A DNA stretch of 64,000 nt. Source: Clostridium chromiireducens. Lineage in GTDB: Bacteria; Bacillota; Clostridia; Clostridiales; Clostridiaceae. How positions within the stretch are numbered: the stretch's first letter is position 1; every line of letters starts with the position of its first letter. Of this stretch, positions 1-8,225 are shown piece after piece. The stretch is from the NCBI RefSeq assembly GCF_002029255.1, contig NZ_MZGT01000014.1, positions 21,943 through 85,942 of the forward strand, written 5' to 3'. A program made the position numbers and the translations under genes. The notes beneath the pieces are model-generated. The model did not search any database. It was not told the DNA's origin and was given only the letters and a program-made list of their open reading frames with translations.

Positions 1-1834
1 TTTCACCATAACCACTAACTCTAACCCATTTTAAAGTATAGTTGTTCTTAGTCTGCATAACTTTATCTCCTTCTCTAAAAATTATATCTCGAGAAGTCTT
101 TTCTTTTTTATCTTTTGATGGTGAATTAAACATTTCTTGAAGAATAGTATTTAAGTTAGTTACTCCGAGCACCCCTTTTCTCATAGGAGTTAATACCTGC
201 ATATCTTTTAATTTATCCCATGATTTATTAAACTTAGGAAGTCTCCTATTCATTAAATCCATTATTGTATTAGCTATTCTTTCTTGATTTTCTTCATTAA
301 TAAAGAAAAAATCTTTATCCTTTTGATTTAATAATGGCATCTCACCTTGATTTATCCTATGTGCATTTACTACAATCAGACTTTCTGACCCCTGCCTAAA
401 GATTTCTTTTAATCTTACAACCTTTATATATTCACTTTCTATAAGATCCTTTAATACGTTTCCTGGCCCAACAGACGGCAATTGATCTACATCTCCTACA
501 ATTATTAATCTTGTTCCTAAATTAATAGCTTTTAGTAAATTTTGCATTAGCATTATATCAATCATAGATGCCTCATCAATGATTATCACATCGCAATCTA
601 GAGGTGATGATTCTCCTTTCTCAAAGACCGATTCATCATCTTCCGCGATCCCCATTTCTAATAATCTATGTATTGTTTTAGCTTCCCTTCCTGTTGATTC
701 AGTCATTCTTTTAGCAGCTCTTCCTGTGGGTGCTCCAAGTATTACCTTCATCCCATTATTCTCATAAATATGTATTATAGCTTTTATTATTGTTGTCTTA
801 CCGGTTCCAGGACCTCCTGTTATTATTTCTATACCGTTATTAAAAGCTCCACTAATCGCTTCCCTCTGTGACTCTGCAAATTTTATATTTTGTTCCTTTT
901 CAAATACATCAATTTCAAAATCAATGTCAGAATTTATAGTTTGTATTTGTTGCAACCCTAAAGTAATTATTTTACTTGTCACACCTAGCTCACAATAATA
1001 GTACTGGAGTAAAAAACCCACTTCAATTCCATTTACATTTTCAACAATAATTTTTTGCTGCGCCGACATATCATATATGTTCTTCTCGATTACTTCCTTA
1101 GATATTAATAAATTTCTTTCACATTCCTCTATTATATTATCCTTCGGCATAAATGTGTTACCTGCACCACAAAATTGATTCATTACATATTTAATGCAGC
1201 TTTGTATTCTAAAATCTGAACTGCCTTCAATTCCTATACTCATTGCAATTCTATCTGCCGTCTTAAATCCAATACCGGATATTTCATCACATAGTATATA
1301 AGGATTATCTTCTACTATATGTCTTGCATTTGGTCCAAATTTCTTATAAATCTTCATGCATTGGTTATTAGTAACGCCATGTTTATGAAAATATAGTATT
1401 ATATCTTTTAAGCCTTGTTGTTCTATATAAGATTCATATATTATTTGAAATTTTTTTTCGCCTATGCCTTCTATTTCCGTAAGCCTTTCGATATGATTTT
1501 CCATGATATCTAAAGTTTCTTCACCAAACTTTTCTATTATCTTCTTAGCTGTTACAGGTCCAATTCCATGTATTATTCCAGCACTCAAGTATTTCTCTAT
1601 TCCATCTAATGAGTTTGGAAGAAGTTCTTCATAATCTTGAATATTAAATTGATTACCAAACTGCTTATGCACTGTCCAGTATCCTGTTAATTTTACATTC
1701 TGTCCTTCCTTCAAAAACGGAACAGTTCCAACAGCATTAATTAAATTTTTCTCATTCCTAATCCTACAAACTACATAACCAGTATCCTCACTTTTAAATA
1801 CAATGCTTTCTACAAAACCATTTAGAACTTCCAT
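1..1834 (-). CDS. recD2: RecD2-type ATP-dependent DNA helicase, 3' end cut by window edge
   Basis: The ATG is at 1832-1834 and about 611 codons are visible; the family is usually around 740 residues, so the C-terminus lies outside the window. The N-terminus reads as an OB-like RecD2 domain, followed by helix-hairpin-helix segments (for example GIIHGIGPVTAKKI and LTEIEGIGEKKF) typical of RecD2/YrrC rather than of RecBCD RecD. The Walker A motif GGPGTGKTT lies near residues 340-348 and a Walker B-like IIDEASMID near 418-426, marking a superfamily 1 helicase motor. RecD2 is a 5'-3' helicase linked to replication-fork and mismatch-repair functions in Firmicutes. No operon partner is visible downstream. 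The family assignment is firm; the cellular role here is inferred. Confidence 0.92.
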   Translation of the reverse strand, partial: MEVLNGFVESIVFKSEDTGYVVCRIRNEKNLINAVGTVPFLKEGQNVKLTGYWTVHKQFGNQFNIQDYEELLPNSLDGIEKYLSAGIIHGIGPVTAKKIIEKFGEETLDIMENHIERLTEIEGIGEKKFQIIYESYIEQQGLKDIILYFHKHGVTNNQCMKIYKKFGPNARHIVEDNPYILCDEISGIGFKTADRIAMSIGIEGSSDFRIQSCIKYVMNQFCGAGNTFMPKDNIIEECERNLLISKEVIEKNIYDMSAQQKIIVENVNGIEVGFLLQYYYCELGVTSKIITLGLQQIQTINSDIDFEIDVFEKEQNIKFAESQREAISGAFNNGIEIITGGPGTGKTTIIKAIIHIYENNGMKVILGAPTGRAAKRMTESTGREAKTIHRLLEMGIAEDDESVFEKGESSPLDCDVIIIDEASMIDIMLMQNLLKAINLGTRLIIVGDVDQLPSVGPGNVLKDLIESEYIKVVRLKEIFRQGSESLIVVNAHRINQGEMPLLNQKDKDFFFINEENQERIANTIMDLMNRRLPKFNKSWDKLKDMQVLTPMRKGVLGVTNLNTILQEMFNSPSKDKKEKTSRDIIFREGDKVMQTKNNYTLKWVRVSGYGE

Positions 1835-2084
1835 AGAATCTCTCCAAACTTTTTATGTTTATTTAAACTGCTAAGAATAAAATTTAACTTTAGATTTATT
1901 TCTTTTTTTATTATATCACAAATAAATTGCACAATAGTTTAACACTATTAATTTGTTAATATTATTCTAATATAATAATTTCTTATGAATATTAGACTTA
2001 TTTGAAAGTGACGGTCTCAAAGATATCTAACAACAGCATACATTAACTAATTCTTGATAAAATTAAAAATTCATTACGCAATAA
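1835..2084. other. Intergenic, AT-rich, no gene seen
   Basis: This stretch between recD2 and the metK terminator region is very AT-rich. I see no ORF with a ribosome binding site and no clear RNA structure. It should contain the recD2 promoter, but I could not pick out a convincing -35/-10 pair. Confidence 0.5.
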
Positions 2085-2185
2085 AGCTGTCCTAAATAAA
2101 TTTAAGACAGCTAATAAATACATCTATACTATTTTTAAGTTACTCTAGTGATTTAAATTACGCTTTAATTAGTAACAATTAAAGC
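2085..2185 (-). terminator. metK 3' hairpins, likely terminator
   Basis: Two inverted repeats follow metK. GCTTTAATT / AATTAAAGC (2162-2185) begins directly after the stop codon. AGCTGTC / GACAGCT (2085-2112) is followed on the minus strand by a T-rich stretch. The second has the better terminator shape, although the U tract is weak. Confidence 0.55.
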
Positions 2186-3361
2186 TTAGATATATTTTTT
2201 TATTTCTTCAGCTTTATTTAATTGTTCCCATGGTAGATTAAGATCATTTCTACCGAAATGTCCATAAGCAGCTGTTTGTCTATAAATAGGTCTTCTTAAG
2301 TCAAGATCTCTAATTATAGCTCCTGGTCTTAAATCAAAAACTTTTTCCACTATTTCAACAATCTTATCTTCATCAATCTTTCCCGTTCCAAAAGTTTCCA
2401 CTTCAATTGAAACTGGTTTAGCAACACCAATTGCATAAGCTAATTGAATTTCAAGTTTATCAGCAACACCTGCAGCAACTAAATTCTTAGCTACCCATCT
2501 TGCAGCATAAGCAGCTGATCTGTCTACCTTAGTTGGATCTTTTCCAGAGAAAGCTCCGCCACCGTGTCTACCATAACCACCGTATGTATCAACTATTATC
2601 TTTCTTCCTGTTAACCCTGAATCTCCTTGAGGGCCTCCAACAACAAATCTACCTGTTGGGTTAATGAAATATCTAGTTTCACTATCTAATAACTCTGCTG
2701 GAACAACAGCGTCTATAACATACTTTTTAAGATCTTCTTGAATTTGTTCTAAAGTTACTTTCTCATCATGTTGTGTTGATATAACTATAGTATCTATTCT
2801 CTTAGGTACATTATCTTCATATTCAACAGTAACTTGAGTTTTACCATCTGGTCTTAAATAATTTAAAGTACCATCTTTTCTTACTTCTGTAAGTCTTCTT
2901 GATAATTTATGAGCCATGTATACTGGAAGCGGCATAAAATCCTCTGTTTCATTAGTCGCAAAACCAAACATCATACCTTGGTCTCCAGCTCCAACTGCCT
3001 CTACTGCATCTTTTTCACCTTTTCTTGATTCAAAAGCTTCATCAACACCCATTGCAATATCGGCTGATTGTTCATCTATTGATGTGATAACTGAGCAAGT
3101 ATCACAGTCAAATCCGAATTTTGCTCTATCATATCCAATTTCTCTTACTGTTTGTCTAACTACCTTTGGAATATCAACATAACAATTTGTTGTTATTTCT
3201 CCCATTACCATAACCATACCTGTAGTAGTGCATGTTTCACAAGCAACTCTAGCAAGTGGATCTTGTGTCAAAATAGCATCTAATATAGCATCAGAGATTT
3301 GGTCACACATTTTATCTGGATGCCCTTCTGTAACTGATTCTGAAGTAAATAATCTTCTCAT
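2186..3361 (-). CDS. metK: S-adenosylmethionine synthetase
   Basis: MetK makes S-adenosylmethionine from methionine and ATP in the cytoplasm. The 391-residue length is normal for the family. Signature segments are present: HPDK at residues 14-17, the methionine-adenosyltransferase motif GAGDQG at 124-129 and the phosphate-binding GGGAFSGKD at 267-275. The ATG at 3359-3361 follows an AAGGAGAG ribosome binding site with normal spacing. It is monocistronic. A SAM-I riboswitch with its own terminator lies about 380 nt upstream (3741-3838), so expression should fall when SAM is plentiful. A copy of the window's dispersed repeat sits in the leader between riboswitch and gene. Identification is secure. 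Confidence 0.98.
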   Translation of the reverse strand: MRRLFTSESVTEGHPDKMCDQISDAILDAILTQDPLARVACETCTTTGMVMVMGEITTNCYVDIPKVVRQTVREIGYDRAKFGFDCDTCSVITSIDEQSADIAMGVDEAFESRKGEKDAVEAVGAGDQGMMFGFATNETEDFMPLPVYMAHKLSRRLTEVRKDGTLNYLRPDGKTQVTVEYEDNVPKRIDTIVISTQHDEKVTLEQIQEDLKKYVIDAVVPAELLDSETRYFINPTGRFVVGGPQGDSGLTGRKIIVDTYGGYGRHGGGAFSGKDPTKVDRSAAYAARWVAKNLVAAGVADKLEIQLAYAIGVAKPVSIEVETFGTGKIDEDKIVEIVEKVFDLRPGAIIRDLDLRRPIYRQTAAYGHFGRNDLNLPWEQLNKAEEIKKYI

Positions 3362-3542
3362 TTTGTTCTCTCCTTCACTTATATATGTATCATTTTATTT
3401 TATACATATATTATTTTATTTTAAAAAACTTATATCTACTTATTATATTTTAAATACAATATAAACCAAATTAAATTACTCTTCTCCATTGATTTCTAAT
3501 ATTTTTTACTTTAATAATTAAGCACGCGTAAACTTAATGATA

Positions 3543-3634
3543 TCAAGTGAAACTTGATTCAGGTGGAGCTTATTCTTCATCTGAATCTTAGTTGAAGTTA
3601 TACCTTCAAGGGGTGCCTCGTCTAGAGTCGTTCC
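3543..3634 (-). repeat. Dispersed structured repeat, copy A, in metK leader
   Basis: Read on the minus strand this copy has a left block ending GGTATAACTTCAACTAAG, a hairpin built on GATTCAG...CTGAATC, and a right block AAGTTTCACTT. The same order of blocks is seen at 29441-29530, 11818-11890 and partly 8226-8290. It lies downstream of the SAM riboswitch terminator and upstream of metK, so it would be transcribed in the metK leader. I do not recognise the family. Confidence 0.7.
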
Positions 3635-3695
3635 ACTGTTAGCAACAATCTTAATAGGGATTAGGAGCATTACAGTTGCTCGACATCAGATAAAT

Positions 3696-3721
3696 AAAAA
3701 AAGCTCTTCGATAAGAAGAGC
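3696..3721 (-). terminator. Riboswitch expression-platform terminator
   Basis: On the minus strand GCTCTTC / GAAGAGC with a 5-nt loop is followed by seven T. The stem and loop contain TTCTTATC, complementary to the 3' strand of riboswitch helix P1 (GATAAGA). Antiterminator and terminator are therefore mutually exclusive, as expected for a transcriptional OFF switch. Confidence 0.9.
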
Positions 3722-3740
3722 GCGATTTTAACAATCATTT

Positions 3741-3838
3741 TCTTATCTTGTAGAAATATCTACAGGAATTGGCACCTTATATTAATACAGGTTGCCGGGT
3801 TTCACAGGGCCCTATCCCTCCACCTCTCTTGATAAGAG
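3741..3838 (-). promoter_or_regulatory. SAM-I (S-box) riboswitch aptamer
   Basis: The minus strand carries the conserved S-box core: AGAGAGGTGGAGGGA, then GAAACCCGGCAACC, then GGTGCCAATTCCTG. P1 is closed by TCTTATC and GATAAGA. This is the classical SAM-sensing aptamer found before clostridial metK and methionine genes. SAM binding should stabilise P1, freeing the downstream terminator to form and switching metK off. Confidence 0.97.
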
Positions 3839-3862
3839 TTACATAATTTAATTTTCAAAAAT

Positions 3863-3891
3863 ATTTTATCACAGCATCCATAATTAGTCAA
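3863..3891 (-). promoter_or_regulatory. sigma-A promoter of metK leader
   Basis: The minus strand reads TTGACT, a 17-nt spacer, then TAAAAT, ending about 25 nt before the riboswitch. The match and spacing are close to the sigma-A consensus, and the position suits transcription of the riboswitch. Confidence 0.85.
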
Positions 3892-3926
3892 TATTATAAC
3901 TATCTATTATTATGCTAATATTCAAT

Positions 3927-3955
3927 AAAAAAGAATAAACTATGTTTATTCTTTT
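3927..3955 (-). terminator. tRNA operon terminator
   Basis: AAAGAATAAAC / GTTTATTCTTT with a 3-nt loop abuts the 3' end of the last tRNA-Tyr and is followed on the minus strand by six T, a good intrinsic terminator. Confidence 0.85.
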
Positions 3956-4040
3956 TGGTGGAGGAAGATGGATTCGAACCATCGAAACGAAACGTAACAG
4001 ATTTACAGTCTGCCCCCTTTGGCCACTCGGGAATTCCTCC
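3956..4040 (-). tRNA. tRNA-Tyr (GTA)
   Basis: An 85-nt class II tRNA read from the minus strand, with acceptor pair GGAGGAA / TTCCTCC, anticodon GTA, a long variable arm, TTCGAATC in the T arm and an encoded CCA. It is the last gene of the seven-tRNA operon. Confidence 0.96.
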
Positions 4041-4052
4041 ATATTATTTTGT

Positions 4053-4127
4053 TGGAGCTGGCAATAGGAATCGAACCTACAACCTGCTGATTACAAGTCA
4101 GCTGCTCTACCGTTGAGCCATGCCAGC
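4053..4127 (-). tRNA. tRNA-Thr (TGT)
   Basis: A 75-nt tRNA on the minus strand with acceptor stem GCTGGCA / TGCCAGC, anticodon loop CTTGTAA giving anticodon TGT, T arm GGTTCGATTCC and encoded CCA. Confidence 0.95.
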
Positions 4128-4155
4128 ATATTTATTTAATTATATTTTTTTAAGA

Positions 4156-4231
4156 TGGTGGGCACAACAGGGCTCGAACCTGTGACCCCCTGCTTGTAAG
4201 GCAGGTGCTCTCCCAGCTGAGCTATGCGCCC
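4156..4231 (-). tRNA. tRNA-Val (TAC)
   Basis: A 76-nt tRNA on the minus strand with acceptor stem GGGCGCA / TGTGCCC, anticodon loop CTTACAA giving TAC, T arm GGTTCGAGCC and encoded CCA. Confidence 0.95.
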
Positions 4232-4238
4232 ATCTTAA

Positions 4239-4323
4239 TGGTGGAGGAAGATGGATTCGAACCATCGAAACGAAACGTAACAGATTTACAGTCTGCCCCC
4301 TTTGGCCACTCGGGAATTCCTCC
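4239..4323 (-). tRNA. tRNA-Tyr (GTA), second copy
   Basis: Identical to the gene at 3956-4040 as far as I can read. It begins the second copy of the roughly 283-bp Tyr-Thr-Val repeat unit. Confidence 0.96.
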
Positions 4324-4335
4324 ATATTATTTTGT

Positions 4336-4410
4336 TGGAGCTGGCAATAGGAATCGAACCTACAACCTGCTGATTACAAGTCAGCTGCTCTACCGTTGAG
4401 CCATGCCAGC
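4336..4410 (-). tRNA. tRNA-Thr (TGT), second copy
   Basis: Identical in sequence to the tRNA-Thr at 4053-4127; only the flanking spacers differ by a few bases. Confidence 0.95.
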
Positions 4411-4437
4411 ATGTTTATTTGATTATTTTTTTTAAGA

Positions 4438-4513
4438 TGGTGGGCACAACAGGGCTCGAACCTGTGACCCCCTGCTTGTAAGGCAGGTGCTCTCCCAGCT
4501 GAGCTATGCGCCC
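4438..4513 (-). tRNA. tRNA-Val (TAC), second copy
   Basis: Identical in sequence to the tRNA-Val at 4156-4231. The spacer before it differs from the first copy by small substitutions and an indel in the T tract. Confidence 0.95.
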
Positions 4514-4520
4514 ATCTTAA

Positions 4521-4605
4521 TGGTGGAGGAAGATGGATTCGAACCATCGAAACGAAACGTAACAGATTTACAGTCTGCCCCCTTTGGCCACTCGGGAATT
4601 CCTCC
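4521..4605 (-). tRNA. tRNA-Tyr (GTA), third copy
   Basis: First gene of the tRNA operon in transcription order. It has the same sequence as the other two tRNA-Tyr copies, and the operon promoter lies about 50 bp upstream. Confidence 0.96.
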
Positions 4606-4637
4606 ATATTGTTTTGTTTGTTGCACTTGTCGTATTG

Positions 4638-4682
4638 CTAATCAACAATGATTAGTATATCTGCAAAGTGATTTTATTTCAA
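4638..4682 (-). promoter_or_regulatory. tRNA operon promoter with palindrome at start site
   Basis: The minus strand reads TTGAAA (4677-4682), a 17-nt spacer and TATACT (4654-4659). A palindrome CTAATCA-ACAA-TGATTAG (4638-4655) overlaps the end of the -10 box and the expected start site. The promoter call is strong; whether the palindrome binds a regulator is unknown. Confidence 0.8.
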
Positions 4683-4766
4683 CTCTATAATTACTCTTTT
4701 TAGCGAAATTATCCCCGGATTACTTCATATTTCTACATCATACTTCCATTTAACATAGTAATCTAA

Positions 4767-5168
4767 TTATTTTCTTATTTTTTCATTTATTCTCTTTATA
4801 TCTAAAAATGAAGAGCTTAGTTGTTCCAGTTTATTGTAATCCTCACTCGAAAGTCTCTTCTTTAAAAGCTTAAAAGCATTTATTACTCCTTTTTCCTCAT
4901 CAGGTTCTTCATAATATTCTTTTATTCTTCCCATATCTAGTGCTGATAGTTTTTTCATTATTTGTTCTAATTCTTTCTTATTTTCAGGTGATAATTGTTC
5001 CAATATTTTTCCTTTATTTACTTTATATATTGATTTTGTATATGACACCACCGTTTCAACATCTTCTTTTTTTGCACTCATTTGACCCTGTGGTTCCCAG
5101 TAAAATACTAAATAAATATTCATTATTACTGTGATAAATAAAAATAAACCTATTAAATACTTCTTCAT
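4767..5168 (-). CDS. Unknown membrane-anchored protein, 133 aa
   Basis: I do not recognise this protein. A single hydrophobic segment at about residues 4-25 precedes a charged, mostly helical remainder rich in Lys and Glu, with no cysteine for a lipobox. The likely topology is an N-terminal anchor with an extracytoplasmic helical domain. The ATG at 5166-5168 has an AAGGAGGT ribosome binding site, which supports a real gene. It lies alone between the tRNA operon and divergent yyaC, in a region otherwise rich in sporulation genes, so a sporulation role is possible but not shown. Confidence 0.7.
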   Translation of the reverse strand: MKKYLIGLFLFITVIMNIYLVFYWEPQGQMSAKKEDVETVVSYTKSIYKVNKGKILEQLSPENKKELEQIMKKLSALDMGRIKEYYEEPDEEKGVINAFKLLKKRLSSEDYNKLEQLSSSFLDIKRINEKIRK

Positions 5169-5264
5169 AAATACCTCCTTTATTACTATTAATTACCATT
5201 TATATTTTTTTTATACTATCTTCTTTCTATTCCTCATATATATCTATAAAGGGGGTATATATTC

Positions 5265-5795
5265 TTGATGAAACCAGATATTAATCTTAAATTTAATTAC
5301 AATCTAACTTTAGAAATTAAAAATTATATCACCGAAAATACGGTAATAGTTTGCATTGGTACTGATAAATGCATTGGAGATTGTCTTGGTCCATTAGTTG
5401 GAACTATACTAACTGAGAATTTCTTCCCCCTACCTGTTTATGGTACCTTATCTTCTCCAATTCACGCCTTAAATATAGATGAACGCTTAAGTGAAATACA
5501 ATCCAATCATCCTGATGCATCTATTATTGGTGTTGATGCTTGTTTGGGTGATGAAGACGACATAGGTGAAATTCGCATAAGAAATTACGCAATACATCCA
5601 GGTAAAGGCGTGGGCAAGGAGCTTCCAGAAGTCGGAATTGCATCAGTTATTGGTATTGTTGACTCTAGCGACAATGCCGAATTCTTCTTTTCTCGCAGTA
5701 TAAGACTTTCTTTTATTATGGATATGGCTAAGATTATATCCAGAATTTTTATGGAAGCCTATAACTTAAATCGCGGGCAATTCCCAACCATTTAA
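5265..5795 (+). CDS. yyaC: YyaC family sporulation protein (DUF1256)
   Basis: The product resembles YyaC, a sporulation protein related to the germination protease Gpr. The N-terminal segment IGTDKCIGDCLGPLVGT (about residues 31-47) and the later VGIASVIGIVDSSDN match the family. Its length of about 175 residues fits. The start is either TTG at 5265 or ATG at 5268; the AAAGGGGGT ribosome binding site (5248-5256) is slightly better spaced for the TTG. It is one of few plus-strand genes here and converges on mbl with a shared terminator. Family members are made in the forespore; the precise substrate is unclear. Confidence 0.88.
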   Translation: MMKPDINLKFNYNLTLEIKNYITENTVIVCIGTDKCIGDCLGPLVGTILTENFFPLPVYGTLSSPIHALNIDERLSEIQSNHPDASIIGVDACLGDEDDIGEIRIRNYAIHPGKGVGKELPEVGIASVIGIVDSSDNAEFFFSRSIRLSFIMDMAKIISRIFMEAYNLNRGQFPTI

Positions 5796-5803
5796 AATTT
5801 CAT

Positions 5804-5845
5804 AAAAAATAACAGCCAAAATTACTTATTTTGACTGTTATTTTT
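5804..5845. terminator. Bidirectional terminator between yyaC and mbl
   Basis: The inverted repeat AAAAATAACAG...CTGTTATTTTT has A and T tails on both sides, so it can stop transcripts arriving from both convergent genes. Confidence 0.85.
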
Positions 5846-5848
5846 CTG

Positions 5849-6883
5849 CTATTCTATAAGCACTATTTGCTGAGAGTTTACATCTCCATCCAACTTGTCT
5901 ATGTAACTAAGTACTTTACCAGTTCCTTTAGCGACACACTCTACAGAATCTTCAGCAACCATTGCCGCTACTCCTGTCTTAAATTCTATAAGCTTATCTA
6001 ATCCGTGTATTAACGCACCTCCACCGGTCATTAATATTCCTCGTTCGATTATATCTGAAGCCAATTCAGGTGGTGTTTTTTCTAACACTTTTTTTACTGT
6101 GTCAACTATTATTTCTACAGGTTCTTTTATTGCATTTCTTATCTCTTCTGTTGTAATTTCTACTTCGTCTGGTAATCCTGTGATAAGATTTCTACCTTTC
6201 ATCATACATGATAGATTTCTAGAATTCTTAAATGCTGAACCAATATTAATTTTTAAATCCTCGGCTGTCTTTTCACCTATCATTAACTTATATTCATTTC
6301 GCACATACTTTATTATAGCATCATCAAATTTATCTCCAGCCACTTTTATTGATTCTCTTTCTACTACTCCACCCAGTGAAATTACAGCGATATCGCAAGT
6401 CCCTCCTCCAATATCTACTACCATGCATCCATTAGGCTTTGTAATATCTAGCCCTGCTCCAATAGCAGCTGCTAACGGTTCCTCTATTAAATGAACTGTT
6501 TTTGCTCCTGAATTCATAGCTGCATCAATTACAGCTCTCTTCTCTACTTCTGTAGCTTGAGATGGTACGCAAACAATTACTTTAGGAGCCCTAATACCTC
6601 TTTTTCCACATGCTTTCCTAATAAATTCTTTTAGCATCTTTTGTGTTATGTCATAATCTGAAATAACACCATCTCTTAACGGTCTTACTGCAACTATATT
6701 TCCGGGGGTTCTTCCTATCATTTTTCTAGCTTCTTCACCAATAGCCAACAATTTATTATTATTTTTATTTATAGCTACAACAGAAGGCTCTTTTAATATC
6801 ACCCCTTTACCCTTTACATAAACTAGTACAGTTGCTGTTCCTAAGTCAATCGCAAGGTCTATCCCTGTTCTCCAAAAGCACAT
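5849..6883 (-). CDS. mbl: MreB/Mbl actin-like cell-shape protein
   Basis: An actin-fold protein that guides cell wall synthesis along the lateral wall. The 344-residue length is typical. The phosphate-1 loop DLGTAT is at residues 13-18, phosphate-2 DIGGGTCD at 157-164, and the adenosine motif MTGGGALIHGLD near the C-terminus. The ATG follows AGGAGTG. It lies directly downstream of spoIIID, the arrangement of spoIIID-mbl in Bacillus, which favours Mbl over MreB; sequence alone does not settle the paralogue. The short N-terminal extension MCFWRTG should give the amphipathic membrane-binding end. Confidence 0.93.
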   Translation of the reverse strand: MCFWRTGIDLAIDLGTATVLVYVKGKGVILKEPSVVAINKNNNKLLAIGEEARKMIGRTPGNIVAVRPLRDGVISDYDITQKMLKEFIRKACGKRGIRAPKVIVCVPSQATEVEKRAVIDAAMNSGAKTVHLIEEPLAAAIGAGLDITKPNGCMVVDIGGGTCDIAVISLGGVVERESIKVAGDKFDDAIIKYVRNEYKLMIGEKTAEDLKINIGSAFKNSRNLSCMMKGRNLITGLPDEVEITTEEIRNAIKEPVEIIVDTVKKVLEKTPPELASDIIERGILMTGGGALIHGLDKLIEFKTGVAAMVAEDSVECVAKGTGKVLSYIDKLDGDVNSQQIVLIE

Positions 6884-6962
6884 CTCTTATTCACTCCTAT
6901 AATACATATTAATACCTATGTTTACATAATTCTACTAATAATATATTATAGACTTAATCTTA

Positions 6963-7217
6963 TTAAGATTCAATAATTTTATATTTCATTTGAGTGGCTT
7001 TTCCACCTCTAATATGTCTCTCAGCTTTATTCAATTCTAGAATTGAATGAGTTTCTTGTGCTATTTCTGGATTAATTTTTAAAAGTCTTTCTGTCATATC
7101 TTTATGAATCGTACTTTTACTTACTCCAAAAACTTTGGCAGTTTTTCTTATTGTAGCTTTTGAATCAATAATATACTTTGCTACATCTAAGACTCTTTCC
7201 TCAATATAATCTTTCAA
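6963..7217 (-). CDS. spoIIID: Sporulation transcription factor SpoIIID
   Basis: SpoIIID is a small DNA-binding regulator of mother-cell sigma-E genes and sigK. The 84-residue product has the family N-terminus DYIEERVLDVAKYI and a helix-turn-helix at about residues 18-44 (KTAKVFGVSKSTIHKDM). It ends with the basic tail characteristic of the family. The start is TTG at 7215-7217, preceded by AGGAAGTGG. It is followed by mbl after 79 bp and probably cotranscribed. Confidence 0.97.
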   Translation of the reverse strand: MKDYIEERVLDVAKYIIDSKATIRKTAKVFGVSKSTIHKDMTERLLKINPEIAQETHSILELNKAERHIRGGKATQMKYKIIES

Positions 7218-7272
7218 AATACCACTTCCTTTAATTAAATACTTTTATAAATTACATAATCTCACATTTTGT

Positions 7273-7307
7273 ATTAGTCATTCATTTTGAATTAATGAAT
7301 GACTAAT
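7273..7307. terminator. Perfect 14-bp hairpin between spoIIQ and spoIIID
   Basis: ATTAGTCATTCATT / AATGAATGACTAAT with an 8-nt loop. It could end the spoIIQ transcript, but its minus-strand U tract is poor; the plus-strand side is more T-rich. Confidence 0.6.
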
Positions 7308-7326
7308 ATTTTGTTTTCATAAAATA

Positions 7327-8058
7327 TTATTTAGATTTTAATTTAAAATATTTTTCTGGATTAACTTGTTCTCCATTAGCATCAATTACTTGTAAATTTA
7401 AAAACTCTCCAAATGAATCTTTACTAAATACCTTTGCAGTTTCTCCGACTTTAGCGATGACTTGATTTGCTGTAACCTTACTACCTTTTTTTACTAAAAC
7501 ATTGGCATCAAGATTACCATATCTTGTTCTCAATCCATTTGCATGTTTAATTTCTACAACTACACCTTCTTCTACTCCTGAATTATCTACAAGCTCTACT
7601 ACTCCATCGGCTGCCGCTTTAACATCTGTGCCTATTTTAGCTTCTAAGTTTACACCTCTAATAGTTCTAAAAATACCTTCTTCTACTTTTACCGGTGCTG
7701 GATAAGTATATTTTCTGCTCTCAACACCATCTAAAGGATTCACAAAACTCACTGTATTATTTGTAGCTACCGTAGCTGCTTTTTCTGTCTTTGTCTTATC
7801 AGTTGTATTTTTATTACTTGAAGAATTATCAACTCTCTCAGCATTCTGAACTTCATTAACTGTTTTTCCACTGTCGTCTGAGTTCAATGTTAATTCTTTA
7901 TTAATATCTTCAGTCTTATTAACTTCACTTCTATTGCTCAGCATTTTATAAGAAATAGTTCCAACTGTAACTATTATGCAAAGACAAAGGAATAAAGCGA
8001 TGTAAAATCCCTCCTTCCTAATCAAATTTCTGAATTTCTCTTTTAAATTTTTGTTCAA
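7327..8058 (-). CDS. spoIIQ: SpoIIQ-like LytM/M23 protein, zinc site apparently lost
   Basis: SpoIIQ is the forespore partner of SpoIIIAH in the engulfment channel. The protein has one N-terminal membrane segment (about residues 18-38), a low-complexity Ser/Thr/Asn/Lys linker and a C-terminal LytM fold (about 125-240). The usual zinc ligands look replaced: HxGxD becomes IRGVN, the Y-x-HL position reads YGNL, and the HxH strand reads FLNLQV. The domain is therefore probably structural. I choose TTG at 8056-8058 because AGGAGG lies 8 nt upstream; the in-frame GTG at 8067 abuts that site. spoIID lies upstream, as is common in clostridia. Confidence 0.88.
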   Translation of the reverse strand: MNKNLKEKFRNLIRKEGFYIALFLCLCIIVTVGTISYKMLSNRSEVNKTEDINKELTLNSDDSGKTVNEVQNAERVDNSSSNKNTTDKTKTEKAATVATNNTVSFVNPLDGVESRKYTYPAPVKVEEGIFRTIRGVNLEAKIGTDVKAAADGVVELVDNSGVEEGVVVEIKHANGLRTRYGNLDANVLVKKGSKVTANQVIAKVGETAKVFSKDSFGEFLNLQVIDANGEQVNPEKYFKLKSK

Positions 8059-8225
8059 TATGAACACCTCCTATTGTTATAGTTCCCTTTTTATGAAAAA
8101 TAATACATAACCAAGCACTTTTATTACATTTTATTTTTCATTTTTTAAAATTTTCAATAATAAACCGCGAACATTTACCTAGTACTAATAATTATGAACT
8201 CATAACTCATAAGCTATAATTTATA

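Noticed and set aside
4140..4607. Open frames of 61-77 codons across the tRNA cluster
   Set aside because: They run through tRNA genes, repeat exactly with the tRNA duplication and have no ribosome binding site.
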